Shown here piece after piece: positions 32,080 to 40,710 of a DNA stretch of 64,000 nt. Within the stretch, counting starts at the first letter, position 1. Every line of letters starts with the position of its first letter. Origin of the DNA: CAVYUC01 sp963783085 (GTDB taxonomy: Bacteria; Bacteroidota; Bacteroidia; Bacteroidales; Prolixibacteraceae). The notes below the pieces were generated by a model. It saw only the letters and a program-made list of their open reading frames with translations. It was not told where the DNA came from and ran no database searches. Both the position numbers and the translations under genes were made by a program. The DNA is taken from assembly GCA_963783085.1 (NCBI GenBank), contig CAWAMJ010000019.1, positions 50,478 to 114,477 of the forward strand, read 5' to 3'.

Positions 32080-34239
32080 ATGGAAACCACACATCCAAGA
32101 ATCAGCGAGTTTAAAGGAAAAGTTTTACCGGGTAAACCCTATCCTTTGGGAGCAACATACGACGGTAAAGGGGTTAATTTTGCCTTGTTCAGCGAGAATG
32201 CCACCGGCGTGCAACTTTGTCTGTTTCAAAATGAAGAAGATCACCACGAATATACACGCATCAATTTTACGGAGATAACCGATTATGTATGGCATGCCTA
32301 CATACCGGATTTAAAACCGGGACAATTGTATGGTTATCGCGTTCATGGAAATTACAGGCCCCGGCAAGGATTTCGTTTCAATCCGCGGAAATTATTGCTC
32401 GACCCGTATGCAAAATCCATTTCAGGGAGATTGGAGGTAACAGGCAGTATGTTCGACTATCATTTGCAGGAAGACGGTAAAAGGTTGAAGTTCAGAAAAA
32501 ACAGTACCGACAGTGGTATCGACATAAAAAAATCGGTGGTGGTGGATTCTGCATTCGATTGGGAAGGAGTTCAGAAGCCCGAAATTCCGATGCACAATTC
32601 AATCATTTACGAGCTGCATGTGAAAGGGTTTACGGCGCAACATCCGCAGGTGCCGGAAAATGAGCGGGGCACGTACAGAGGGCTTGCCAACCCTGTTGTT
32701 ATTGATTATTTTAAAGATTTGGGAATTACGTCGATAGAGTTAATGCCCATTCACCATTTTTCGCACAATAAGTTTTTGCTCGATAAAGGACTTTCGAATT
32801 ACTGGGGCTACAATTCCATCGGTTTTTTTGCCCCTCATGCCGAATATAGTTCATCGGGCAGCAAAGGCGGCCAGGTAACTGAGTTTAAGGAGCTTGTAAA
32901 GGCTTATCACCGCGCCGGCATTGAAGTTATTCTCGATGTGGTTTACAATCATACCGCCGAAGGCAACCATCTCGGGCCGTCGTTGTGTTTTCGCGGGATC
33001 GACAACCATCATTATTACCGGCTTGAGCGCGAACATCCATTGTATTACACCGATTATACCGGTACCGGAAATACGTTGAATATGCTCAGCAGCCGCACAC
33101 TACAGCTGGTAATGGACAGCCTGCGCTACTGGGCGACGGAAATGCAGGTGGACGGATTCCGGTTCGACCTGGCAAGCACACTTGCGCGTGGTTTATACGA
33201 TGTTGGAAAACTTTCCACATTTTTGGATACCATTCACCAGGATCCGACCATCTCGCAGCTAAAACTTATTGCCGAACCGTGGGATTTGGGAAAAGGCGGA
33301 TATCAGGTTGGCGGTTTCCCGGTGTTGTGGGCTGAATGGAACGGGAAATACCGCGATTCTGTGCGAAAATTCTGGCGAAGCGACGAAAGCCAGGTAAGCG
33401 AACTTGCATACCGGCTGAGCGGAAGCAGCGATTTATATGAATATACCGGGAAACGCCCCTCTTCAAGTATTAACTTTATTACGGCGCATGATGGTTTTAC
33501 GCTGCACGATTTGGTCAGCTACAACAAAAAGCACAACAACGCCAATAAAGAAGATAATAACGATGGCGAAGACAACAACAACAGTTGGAACAGCGGTGCA
33601 GAAGGTGAAACCGATAACACTGATATTATAAAACTGAGGGAAAAAAGGAAGCGTAATTTTTTGGGCACGTTAATGCTTAGCCAGGGTGTTCCTATGATTA
33701 GCCACGGCGATGAATACGGCAGGACCCAATTCGGCAACAACAATGTATATTGCCAGGACAACGAAATTTCATGGATGGACTGGAATTGGAACGACAACCA
33801 GAAAAAGTTGTTCAATTTTACCAAAAAGATGATTGCCCTGCGTAAAGAACATGCCATTTTGCATCCGCGGCGTTACTTCAACAACCGCCGGATTCAGGGG
33901 GAAGGGATTTTAGATATCCGATGGCTCAACACTGACGGACTCGACATGAGCCAGGAAGAATGGGATAGCAGTTACACCCGGTGCATGGGTATGCTGCTCA
34001 ACGGCGAATTAATGGGAGAAGTCGATGAACAGGGCGACCATCTCAACGCAGAAATTTTACTGATCATCGTAAACAGTTACTGGGAACCAATTTGGTTTAC
34101 ATTTCCCTGGGAAAATTTAGGGCCTGATTGGGAAGTAATAATCGACACCGACGAACACGACGGGGACGAATTTCCAAAAGTTCAAAACATGTATGAAATT
34201 CAGCCGCGTTCGCTTGTATTGCTTAGGAACTTCAGGTAA
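32080..34239 (+). CDS. glgX: glycogen debranching enzyme GlgX/TreX (isoamylase type)
   Basis: 719 residues. CBM48 (about 20-100, GVNFALFSENATGVQLCLF), GH13_11 barrel with D363 (VDGFRFDLAST), E399 (LIAEPWDLG) and FITAHDGFTLHDLVSYN. An N/D-rich loop (KEDNNDGEDNNNSWN) is typical of the family. It cleaves alpha-1,6 branches of glycogen, giving linear maltodextrins for TreY. Divergent from treZ with 218 bases between; it thus completes a TreX-TreY-TreZ set. Confidence 0.93.
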   Translation: METTHPRISEFKGKVLPGKPYPLGATYDGKGVNFALFSENATGVQLCLFQNEEDHHEYTRINFTEITDYVWHAYIPDLKPGQLYGYRVHGNYRPRQGFRFNPRKLLLDPYAKSISGRLEVTGSMFDYHLQEDGKRLKFRKNSTDSGIDIKKSVVVDSAFDWEGVQKPEIPMHNSIIYELHVKGFTAQHPQVPENERGTYRGLANPVVIDYFKDLGITSIELMPIHHFSHNKFLLDKGLSNYWGYNSIGFFAPHAEYSSSGSKGGQVTEFKELVKAYHRAGIEVILDVVYNHTAEGNHLGPSLCFRGIDNHHYYRLEREHPLYYTDYTGTGNTLNMLSSRTLQLVMDSLRYWATEMQVDGFRFDLASTLARGLYDVGKLSTFLDTIHQDPTISQLKLIAEPWDLGKGGYQVGGFPVLWAEWNGKYRDSVRKFWRSDESQVSELAYRLSGSSDLYEYTGKRPSSSINFITAHDGFTLHDLVSYNKKHNNANKEDNNDGEDNNNSWNSGAEGETDNTDIIKLREKRKRNFLGTLMLSQGVPMISHGDEYGRTQFGNNNVYCQDNEISWMDWNWNDNQKKLFNFTKKMIALRKEHAILHPRRYFNNRRIQGEGILDIRWLNTDGLDMSQEEWDSSYTRCMGMLLNGELMGEVDEQGDHLNAEILLIIVNSYWEPIWFTFPWENLGPDWEVIIDTDEHDGDEFPKVQNMYEIQPRSLVLLRNFR

Positions 34240-34399
34240 CTCAATGGTTTCATTATATTTGCACTTCGATTTAAACCGGAAAATTTAACTTAAAAAGCAG
34301 GAGATTTTTTATCTGTGAAAAAAAACTTTGGTTTTTAGGTAGGGTAAACATCTTTTCATTCGGAGTAATACTAAAAAGTTAAATTTTAAAACGAAGACC

Positions 34400-35479
34400 A
34401 TGAAAAAATTTATTGGAATTACCATTCTTCTTGCGACAGTTGCCTTGTTTTCCTGTCAGAATGAAAAAATCGACAACCCAACAACCGACGAGGAAATTTT
34501 ATCCGAAAAATCGGCACAAATTACACTCGGCGAAGTGCAGATGGAAAACGCACTGACAGAAACCGAGTATGAAATCGATTTTTATGCCAACGCATGTAAT
34601 TCGATATTTGCACAGTTTCGAATGGGCCATATGTGGCAGTGGACCAACAAGCTCAGGTACGGAGCAAATCAGTGCCCGAATGTAACTTTTGGTTCGGAAG
34701 ATGATACCTACCCGAAAACCATTACGCTCGATTACGGCGAAAGCACAACGTTGCGAAACGGGAAAGAACTGAGCGGTATCATTGTTATTGAAATTACCGC
34801 GCCCCGCAACAGCGCCGAATATCAGCGCAATATAACGTTCGATAATTTTGGCGTTGATACATTGCTGATCAATGGAAGCGCGGTTGTTACCATCGATCGT
34901 GAAGATGAAATGTTCCGCACTTTTACCACGGATGTTGAAATCATGTTTGACAACGGAACGACCATAACGCGGACGTCGGAACGCACCTGGCAATGGATTG
35001 CAGGAATGGATAGCGAACTGGATCAAACCGACGACGTGATTGAGATTACCGGCAGCGCCACTGCTGTAACTCCAACCGGCGATACATACACCAAAGAAAT
35101 TACAGAACCGCTTATCCGCACCCGCGACTGCCGCTACATTGTTCAGGGCGTGGTTGAAATTACTTTAAACGATGAATTGATTTCTTCCCTGGATTATGGC
35201 GACGGTACCTGCGATAATATCGCCATTTTGACCAAAGATGGCGAAACTGCTGAAGTGGATTTGGCTGCCTGTAAAATAACCGGCAATGGTTTTAACAACG
35301 GAATGCACAACGGCGCAGGCATGGGAAACGGTGAAAATCATCAAAACGGAAATGCCTCCGGCGCCGGGAACGGAAATCAGCACGGCCAGGGTAACACAGG
35401 CGGAAATCAATCCGGAAATCAATCCGGAAATGGAAACCAGCATGGCCAGGGCAACGGAGGCGGTGGAATGCACGGATAA
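34400..35479 (+). CDS. lipoprotein with Gly/Asn/His-rich tail, unknown function
   Basis: 359 residues. Signal peptide with lipobox (ALFSC, Cys19). Residues about 45-290 form a beta-rich body without a recognised domain; several internal cysteines. The last 65 residues (295-359) are low-complexity Gly/Asn/His/Gln with repeated GNQHGQGN and GNQSGN units. It lies directly before the ECF sigma/FecR/TonB-receptor genes, and the receptor has a short segment of the same composition (about 371-387). A surface or metal-binding role is possible; that is inference. Confidence 0.75.
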   Translation: MKKFIGITILLATVALFSCQNEKIDNPTTDEEILSEKSAQITLGEVQMENALTETEYEIDFYANACNSIFAQFRMGHMWQWTNKLRYGANQCPNVTFGSEDDTYPKTITLDYGESTTLRNGKELSGIIVIEITAPRNSAEYQRNITFDNFGVDTLLINGSAVVTIDREDEMFRTFTTDVEIMFDNGTTITRTSERTWQWIAGMDSELDQTDDVIEITGSATAVTPTGDTYTKEITEPLIRTRDCRYIVQGVVEITLNDELISSLDYGDGTCDNIAILTKDGETAEVDLAACKITGNGFNNGMHNGAGMGNGENHQNGNASGAGNGNQHGQGNTGGNQSGNQSGNGNQHGQGNGGGGMHG

Positions 35480-35529
35480 CTAAACTGTGCCTGGCCGGTA
35501 ACAGGTTGCGGGCCAGGTACATCTTAGTT
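35478..35529 (+). terminator. hairpin after the lipoprotein gene
   Basis: CCTGGCC (35490-35496) pairs with GGCCAGG (35511-35517), and outside it AACTAA (35478-35483) pairs with TTAGTT (35524-35529), followed by a short T/A run. It starts at the stop codon of the lipoprotein gene and ends 60 bases before the sigma factor start. It may terminate the lipoprotein transcript. Confidence 0.45.
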
Positions 35530-35589
35530 TAAAAGATAACCGGCGCTTTTCTTTTTAACCAAAGGTTCAACGTTCGAATTTACCATATT

Positions 35590-36078
35590 TTGACTCAGGA
35601 AGAATTTAAAAAGTTGTTCGAAATGCACTTTGCCGCGGTCCGCAATTACGTGTTTTATCGTTCGGGAAATACCGACGTGGCTACCGATATTGCACAGGAA
35701 ACCTTTCTGAAAATATGGGAAAAGGAAAAGCTGGTGAAGCCCGAAAAAGTAAAAGGGCTACTGTTTAAAATTGCGGGTGATCTTTTTATATCGCATTACC
35801 GAAGAGAAAAACAATCATTTCATTTTTTTCAACATTTCGTTTTCAACACCGAAGAAGAAAATCCCGAAGAAATTTTTGCTTTTGGTCAGTTAAAAGAAAA
35901 TTACGAAAACGCGCTGAGAAAAATGCCTGAAAAACAACGGACGGTGTTCCTTCTGAGCCGGGCCGAAAATCTAAAATACTCGGAAATAGCCGAAATGCTG
36001 GGAATTAGCGTAAAGGCGGTGGAAAAACGCATGAAAGGGGCCCTTGATTTATTACGACAGGTTTTAAACGAAAAATGA
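35590..36078 (+). CDS. ECF (FecI-type) RNA polymerase sigma factor
   Basis: 162 residues. Sigma-2 region (FKKLFEMHFAAVRNYVFYRS, DIAQETFLKIWE) and sigma-4 region (ALRKMPEKQRTVFLLSR, YSEIAEMLGISVKAVEKRM). No ATG is available in the open frame, so translation probably begins at the TTG at 35590. It overlaps fecR by four bases (ATGA). Expected to be released by the FecR protein when the TonB receptor at 37062 binds its ligand. Confidence 0.9.
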   Translation: MTQEEFKKLFEMHFAAVRNYVFYRSGNTDVATDIAQETFLKIWEKEKLVKPEKVKGLLFKIAGDLFISHYRREKQSFHFFQHFVFNTEEENPEEIFAFGQLKENYENALRKMPEKQRTVFLLSRAENLKYSEIAEMLGISVKAVEKRMKGALDLLRQVLNEK

Positions 36079-36932
36079 ATGACAAAAATTTACATAGGAG
36101 TTTAGAGGAAGAAAGCGCTGCTTTTTTTTCAGGGGGAAAAATCGTCTGGAAAAAAACAGAAAGCGAGGTTTGGAACGAAATTTCAGCGAAAATAAACAAG
36201 GTTCCAAAACAGAGAAAACTGGCGCTTTCCGTTGCATTGAAATATGCCGCTGCGGCTGTTGTTTTCCTGGTTTTAGCGCTTGGCGCAGTAGCGTTTCTTT
36301 ATCAGAAAACAATGGTAACGTTGCCCGGAAATGAAATGACAGCAGTGCTTCCTGACGGATCGGAAGTGAAAATGAACGCAGCTTCAACGTTAAAATATTA
36401 CCCGCTGAAATGGAAATTTGAACGCAAAGTGACGTTTTCCGGCGAGGCGCTGTTCCATGTTGAAAAAGGGAAAAAGTTTGAAGTGGTTTCGGAAATGGGA
36501 AACACACAGGTGTTGGGAACTTCTTTCAATGTGTTTGCCCGCGACGAAAAATACCGGGTTACCTGCCTTACCGGAAAAGTAAAAGTAACTGCAGGTTTCA
36601 ATGAATCGGTAATCCTGCTTCCGAATTCACAGGCAAAAATAGAAAACGGCCGGATAATCCTTGATAAAAATATTCAACCGGAGAATGTGACAGATTGGTT
36701 AAATAACCGGTTCTTTTTCCCGGGAACACCTTTAAAAGAGGTTGTTGACGAAATTGAACGTCGTTACGGCGTGACCATTAATTTGGCGCCCGCACTCAAC
36801 AACCGCAATTTTGCAGGCAATTTCGAGAAGAAATACAACGTTGAAGAGGTATTGGATTTTGTTTGTAAGTCGATGCAGGTAAAATTCGAAAAACAATCGG
36901 ATAATGTATTTTTGATTGAGGAAAAAAGTTAG
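36075..36932 (+). CDS. FecR family anti-sigma factor
   Basis: 285 residues. Cytoplasmic N-terminus (1-55), one transmembrane helix (about 56-76), FecR domain (about 80-190, with MTAVLPDGSEVKMNAASTL) and a C-terminal DUF4974 domain (about 210-285, FFFPGTPLKEVVDEIERRYG). It transmits the signal from the TonB receptor to the sigma factor whose gene it overlaps. Confidence 0.92.
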   Translation: MNDKNLHRSLEEESAAFFSGGKIVWKKTESEVWNEISAKINKVPKQRKLALSVALKYAAAAVVFLVLALGAVAFLYQKTMVTLPGNEMTAVLPDGSEVKMNAASTLKYYPLKWKFERKVTFSGEALFHVEKGKKFEVVSEMGNTQVLGTSFNVFARDEKYRVTCLTGKVKVTAGFNESVILLPNSQAKIENGRIILDKNIQPENVTDWLNNRFFFPGTPLKEVVDEIERRYGVTINLAPALNNRNFAGNFEKKYNVEEVLDFVCKSMQVKFEKQSDNVFLIEEKS

Positions 36933-36965
36933 AATAAATGTTTTTGTGTAATAAAATTATTCATA

Positions 36966-37027
36966 CGTCATGCTGAACTTGTTTCAGCATCTTATCGAAA
37001 AGGCCCTGAAACAAGTTCAGGGTGACG
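36966..37027. repeat. palindromic repeat CGTCA..CTGAACTTGTTTCAG
   Basis: CTGAACTTGTTTCAG and its complement CTGAAACAAGTTCAG form two arms inside CGTCA...TGACG ends (36966-36970, 37023-37027). The full 62-base inverted repeat lies between fecR and the receptor gene. It resembles palindromic repeats dispersed in Bacteroidota genomes. In RNA it would fold and could lower expression of the receptor relative to fecR. Confidence 0.8.
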
Positions 37028-37061
37028 GAAGGTTTACATGTAAAATCGCCCTTAAAAAAAT

Positions 37062-39614
37062 ATGCATGTGAAAGTACTACAGCTTGCTGTTTTACTCATT
37101 TTAGTCACCTGGTTTGAGGTTTCCGCGCAACAACCAACACAAATCAGTCTCGATGTTCAGCAAAAAACGTTGAACGAGGTTTTGCTGGGTTTAAAAGAAA
37201 AATACGGCCTCCAATTTGCCTACGACAAAGATTTGCTTTCGAAATACACCGTTTCTGTCAACCAAACATTTTCATCGGAAGAAAACGCATTGAAATTTCT
37301 GTTGAAGGGGTTACCGCTCGAGCTCGAAAAATCGGGCGAAGTTTTTTTGATTTTTCCGGAAACCGATATAAAGACAGCAGTACAACAAAAGAAATTCACA
37401 AAAATATCGGGTCAGGTAATGGAAGTACAAACGTATGAGCCGCTGCCGTTTTCCTATATTTCAATCAACAACAATTTCATTCAGTCCGACCGCCAGGGGA
37501 ATTTTACCTACCTTGCTTCTGCCGACACCGCATTCGATTTGCGGATTTCACACCTCGGTTATTTTATTTACGATACGCTGATAACCAGTAGTATTCATAA
37601 AGAATTTTTGCTCACTCCCCGAATCACTAACATCAGCGAAATTATTGTTGCCGGAAACCCGGTGGAAAATTCGACCCTGATTGGCAACTGGCCTGGCAAA
37701 ATGAAAATTAACCACCGGATTGCGCCGGTTTTACCAGGTTACGGCGATAATTCGGTTTTTAACCTTTTACGGCTGATGCCGGGGATAATGGCATCGGGCG
37801 AGCAGTCGAACGACCTGCTGATTTGGGGAAGCTACGAAAGCCACAGCAAAGTACAATTCGATGGTTTTACGGTTTTCGGCCTGAAAAATTTTAACGATAA
37901 CATCAGTGTTATCAATCCTTTTGTGGTAAAAACGATTGATGTTTACAAAGGCGGATACGAAGCCCGGTTTGGCGATCGCGTGGGTGGAATTGTAGATATT
38001 ACTGGTAAGAACGGCAGCCTGCAAAAACCGTCTTTTACCTTCAACATAAATAATACTACAGTGAATTCGCTGGTGGAAGTACCGCTTTCGAAAAAATCAT
38101 CGTTGCTGGCTGCATACCGCCAAACCTATTATCAGTTGTATGATCCCACTCAACTCAATCTGTTTGGACGAAATAATTCCGGCGACCATGGAAATTCCAA
38201 CGGACATGGCGCACATCAAACCACCGGGATGGATTTAACCGTACAACCCGATTACAATTTCAGGGACGGCAACCTGAAATATTCGCTGAATAATGAAAAT
38301 GGAGGGCAGTTTTATGTTAGTTTGTATAGCGGCGGCGACAAATTTTCGTACAACATGGAACGAAGTATCGGCAACAGCCAGCTCATCCGCAATGAACTGG
38401 AAAAGAACAGGCAGCTTGGTGGTGCAGCATTTCTGAGCCGGCCGTGGAAAAATGGAAGTTCAACAACATTTACGGCGGGTTATTCAGTGTTTCAGCGGAC
38501 TTCCGAAGAAGAAAACAACATTGAAAATACGCGGGGTCACCAGGCGCGTATAACTAAAAGTATCCGTTCGGAAAACAATGTTAATGAGTTTTCGCTAAAA
38601 ACAGAACACGAAATTCCTTTCCCGAACGGAAACCAGTTGTTGGTTGGAGCGGGAGTGACAAGCAACCGGGTGGCACTTTTGCGAAATTCACGGGAGAATG
38701 AAATCCTCGATTTAAATAACAGTTCAACGAGGTTGTTTGGATACGTACAAAACGACCTGCCGCTGCACGGGCTTTTAAATTTGAAAAGCGGACTGCGCCT
38801 GGTTTATTCAGCCAGGTTAAACCAGTGGTATGCTGAGCCGCGGGTGATGACAACTGTTCACCTGACGCCTGAAATGAATTTGAATGCGTCGTGGGGTTTG
38901 TATAACCAGTTTATGTTTAAAACTTCGGTGGTGGACAGCCTGCAGAATTTCAGCTATTTCTGGACCAACAGCAACGGGCAAAATATCCCCGTTTTGCATG
39001 GACGGCATTTGGTTGGCGGGTTTTCGTACAATAAAAACGGGTTCACCTTCAACATTGAAGGTTACCACAAAACAACAACCGGCATCACCCGGTTTTTTAA
39101 CGGTTCGCAACCGGGGGGCTTTTATACCGGGAAAGCACGAAGTTTCGGGGTGGACGTATTTCTGAAAAAAGAGTACAAGCGCCACATGGGCTGGATTTCC
39201 TATTCGTACAATAAGACCGATGAGCATTTTCCGTTTTTCGTCCGGAACTATTGGAATCCCGCGCCCCAGCAGTTGACACATGAGTTGAAAATGGCAGCAA
39301 TTGTAAATCTCCGCGCATTTTATGTTTCGGCAAATTATGTTTACGGTTCAGGCTTTGAATTTTTTAATTTGGCAACTGCGGATGGAACCGCGCTTGCTCA
39401 GCCGTATAAACGAATGGACGCAGCCGTGGTATACCGGTTCCGCCCGGGCAAAGTTAACGCCGAAGCCGGTATTTCAATCCTGAACGTGTTTGATTGCGAA
39501 AACCTCAAATATTCCAATCTTCGTCGCGAAAGCGTGGATGAAATTAACTTGGTGGATATTTATACCGAAGCCGTACCGTTTACCCCGGCGCTATTTTTTA
39601 TGTTGAAGTTTTAA
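37062..39614 (+). CDS. TonB-dependent receptor with STN signalling domain
   Basis: 850 residues. Signal peptide (about 1-22), STN domain (about 28-98), carboxypeptidase-regulatory-like beta domain (about 114-195), plug (about 205-315, GYEARFGDRVGGIVDI) and a 22-strand-type barrel to the C-terminal aromatic residue (MLKF). It is the FecA-type partner of the upstream sigma/FecR pair, not a SusC, as no SusD gene follows. The extracellular-loop segment 371-387 is Asn/Gly/His-rich, like the tail of the lipoprotein at 34400. Ligand unknown. Confidence 0.9.
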   Translation: MHVKVLQLAVLLILVTWFEVSAQQPTQISLDVQQKTLNEVLLGLKEKYGLQFAYDKDLLSKYTVSVNQTFSSEENALKFLLKGLPLELEKSGEVFLIFPETDIKTAVQQKKFTKISGQVMEVQTYEPLPFSYISINNNFIQSDRQGNFTYLASADTAFDLRISHLGYFIYDTLITSSIHKEFLLTPRITNISEIIVAGNPVENSTLIGNWPGKMKINHRIAPVLPGYGDNSVFNLLRLMPGIMASGEQSNDLLIWGSYESHSKVQFDGFTVFGLKNFNDNISVINPFVVKTIDVYKGGYEARFGDRVGGIVDITGKNGSLQKPSFTFNINNTTVNSLVEVPLSKKSSLLAAYRQTYYQLYDPTQLNLFGRNNSGDHGNSNGHGAHQTTGMDLTVQPDYNFRDGNLKYSLNNENGGQFYVSLYSGGDKFSYNMERSIGNSQLIRNELEKNRQLGGAAFLSRPWKNGSSTTFTAGYSVFQRTSEEENNIENTRGHQARITKSIRSENNVNEFSLKTEHEIPFPNGNQLLVGAGVTSNRVALLRNSRENEILDLNNSSTRLFGYVQNDLPLHGLLNLKSGLRLVYSARLNQWYAEPRVMTTVHLTPEMNLNASWGLYNQFMFKTSVVDSLQNFSYFWTNSNGQNIPVLHGRHLVGGFSYNKNGFTFNIEGYHKTTTGITRFFNGSQPGGFYTGKARSFGVDVFLKKEYKRHMGWISYSYNKTDEHFPFFVRNYWNPAPQQLTHELKMAAIVNLRAFYVSANYVYGSGFEFFNLATADGTALAQPYKRMDAAVVYRFRPGKVNAEAGISILNVFDCENLKYSNLRRESVDEINLVDIYTEAVPFTPALFFMLKF

Positions 39615-39919
39615 AAGCGAAGTGGGTTATCCAGAATCTGCCAACTACCCGTCCAACGGTTTGGAACCGCTGGACGGAAAATGGAAAACGGCATCACCGT
39701 GAAAAATCCACCGAAGCGTTTGCCCTCATTCAAAGGAGGGCGAAACCGGCTCTTATCATTTGGTGAGATAAGAAAGTCTTTTATTATTTCAGTGTCCATT
39801 TGATGATTTAAACAAATGTTGAAAATATCATCTAAATCCATGCGGGAACCGGCGTCCGGGGATTTGCTGTCCCCGGTATGCAATTTGCACAATGTTATGG
39901 GTCTGTAATTTATTTTCCA
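39615..39919. repeat. 305-base gap with two palindromes
   Basis: Palindrome A: CCGTCCAACGGTT (39649-39661) and AACCGCTGGACGG (39665-39677), 12 of 13 pairs around a 3-base loop; close enough to the receptor stop to act as a terminator, but without a T run. Palindrome B: CCGGGGA (39856-39862) and TCCCCGG (39870-39876). A 93-codon minus-strand frame across the gap has no recognisable product and I do not call it. Confidence 0.6.
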
Positions 39920-40219
39920 TTACAAAAAAGTCAACCCGATTTTTCGGTTTAATCCAGTCTCAAAAATTCGGATTAATGTCGAAAGCTGGATATTTCCCTT
40001 TGCATTTTCTATTTTCGAAATGTAGCTTTTTTTTGTACCAGCCCTTTCTGCCAATTGTTGTTGAGTCAATTTTGCCTCTTTGCGAGCTTCTTTTAACATT
40101 TCACTCACGATGAACATTTGAGCTTTTTCTTCAAATTCATTTCTACTTTCAGTTCCAATTTTCCCGTGTTCTCGTTCAAGTAATTCGTCAAAAGTCCTAA
40201 TTCCATTATAATTTGTCAT
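39920..40219 (-). CDS. XRE-family antitoxin (HigA-like)
   Basis: 99 residues. The helix-turn-helix LTQQQLAERAGTKKSYISKIENAKGNIQLSTL lies in the second half (about 50-80), preceded by an N-terminal extension that in HigA-type antitoxins contacts the toxin. It overlaps the toxin remnant upstream by four bases, the toxin-first order of higBA. It should still repress its own promoter, although the toxin is damaged. Confidence 0.85.
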   Translation of the reverse strand: MTNYNGIRTFDELLEREHGKIGTESRNEFEEKAQMFIVSEMLKEARKEAKLTQQQLAERAGTKKSYISKIENAKGNIQLSTLIRIFETGLNRKIGLTFL

Positions 40220-40464
40220 GATTTCAATTTTTTCTGTTTAAAATAATCTTCTTTTAATCTCATTGCCTTTTCTATTTCCTTCTTGGGAGTCTTTTGTGTT
40301 TTCTTTTGAAAGCCGTTGAAAAGAACAACAAGTTTTCCTTGGTCAAAGCAGCAGAAAACCCAATAAATGTTTGACAGGTATCCAACTCTTATTTCAAAGA
40401 GTCCCTCGTAACCAGTCATTGGAGCTAAAAACTTTTTAGGGACCATTTCAACTTGCCTTATCAA
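40216..40464 (-). pseudogene. HigB/Gp49-like toxin, 5'-truncated
   Basis: 82 codons from a TTG (or 76 from the ATG at 40446). The C-terminal part is a clear RelE/HigB phage-Gp49-like toxin: GYEGLFEIRVGYLSNIYWVF and KLVVLFNGFQKKTQKTPKKE. Family members are about 110 residues; the first strand and helix are missing. Homology seems to extend upstream to about 40480 without a start codon (VFELIRQ), then ends at the palindrome 40473-40519. The rRNA-cleaving toxin is probably inactive. Confidence 0.65.
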
Positions 40465-40472
40465 TTCAAAGA

Positions 40473-40519
40473 CGCAATTCCGAGTGGATTCGGACGTAGT
40501 CGAATCCGGCGTAATTGCG
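40473..40519. repeat. 47-bp palindromic element at the broken toxin 5' end
   Basis: CGCAATT (40473-40479) pairs with AATTGCG (40513-40519) and GGATTCG (40486-40492) with CGAATCC (40501-40507). The element sits exactly where toxin homology stops. It looks like a REP-like or small inserted palindrome; whether it caused the loss of the 5' end is inference. Confidence 0.75.
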
Positions 40520-40710
40520 GTTATACATTGTCGCCCTTTTGTATCTCATATCCGCTACCGGAACAGAAATTTTCCCTTTAAATTCTATGCTTTTGAAATG
40601 CTTCACTGGAGGATGAATGGCATTTTTGGTTTTTAAACTGGTTTTAAAATTATATAAAATATTCAGAAAACAGTGGTTACCAGTATAAAAAGCGGTTGCG
40701 AATTATGGAA

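Noticed and set aside
39611..39892. 93-codon minus-strand frame after the TonB receptor
   Set aside because: It runs across two palindromes, starts in repeat-like sequence and has no recognisable product.
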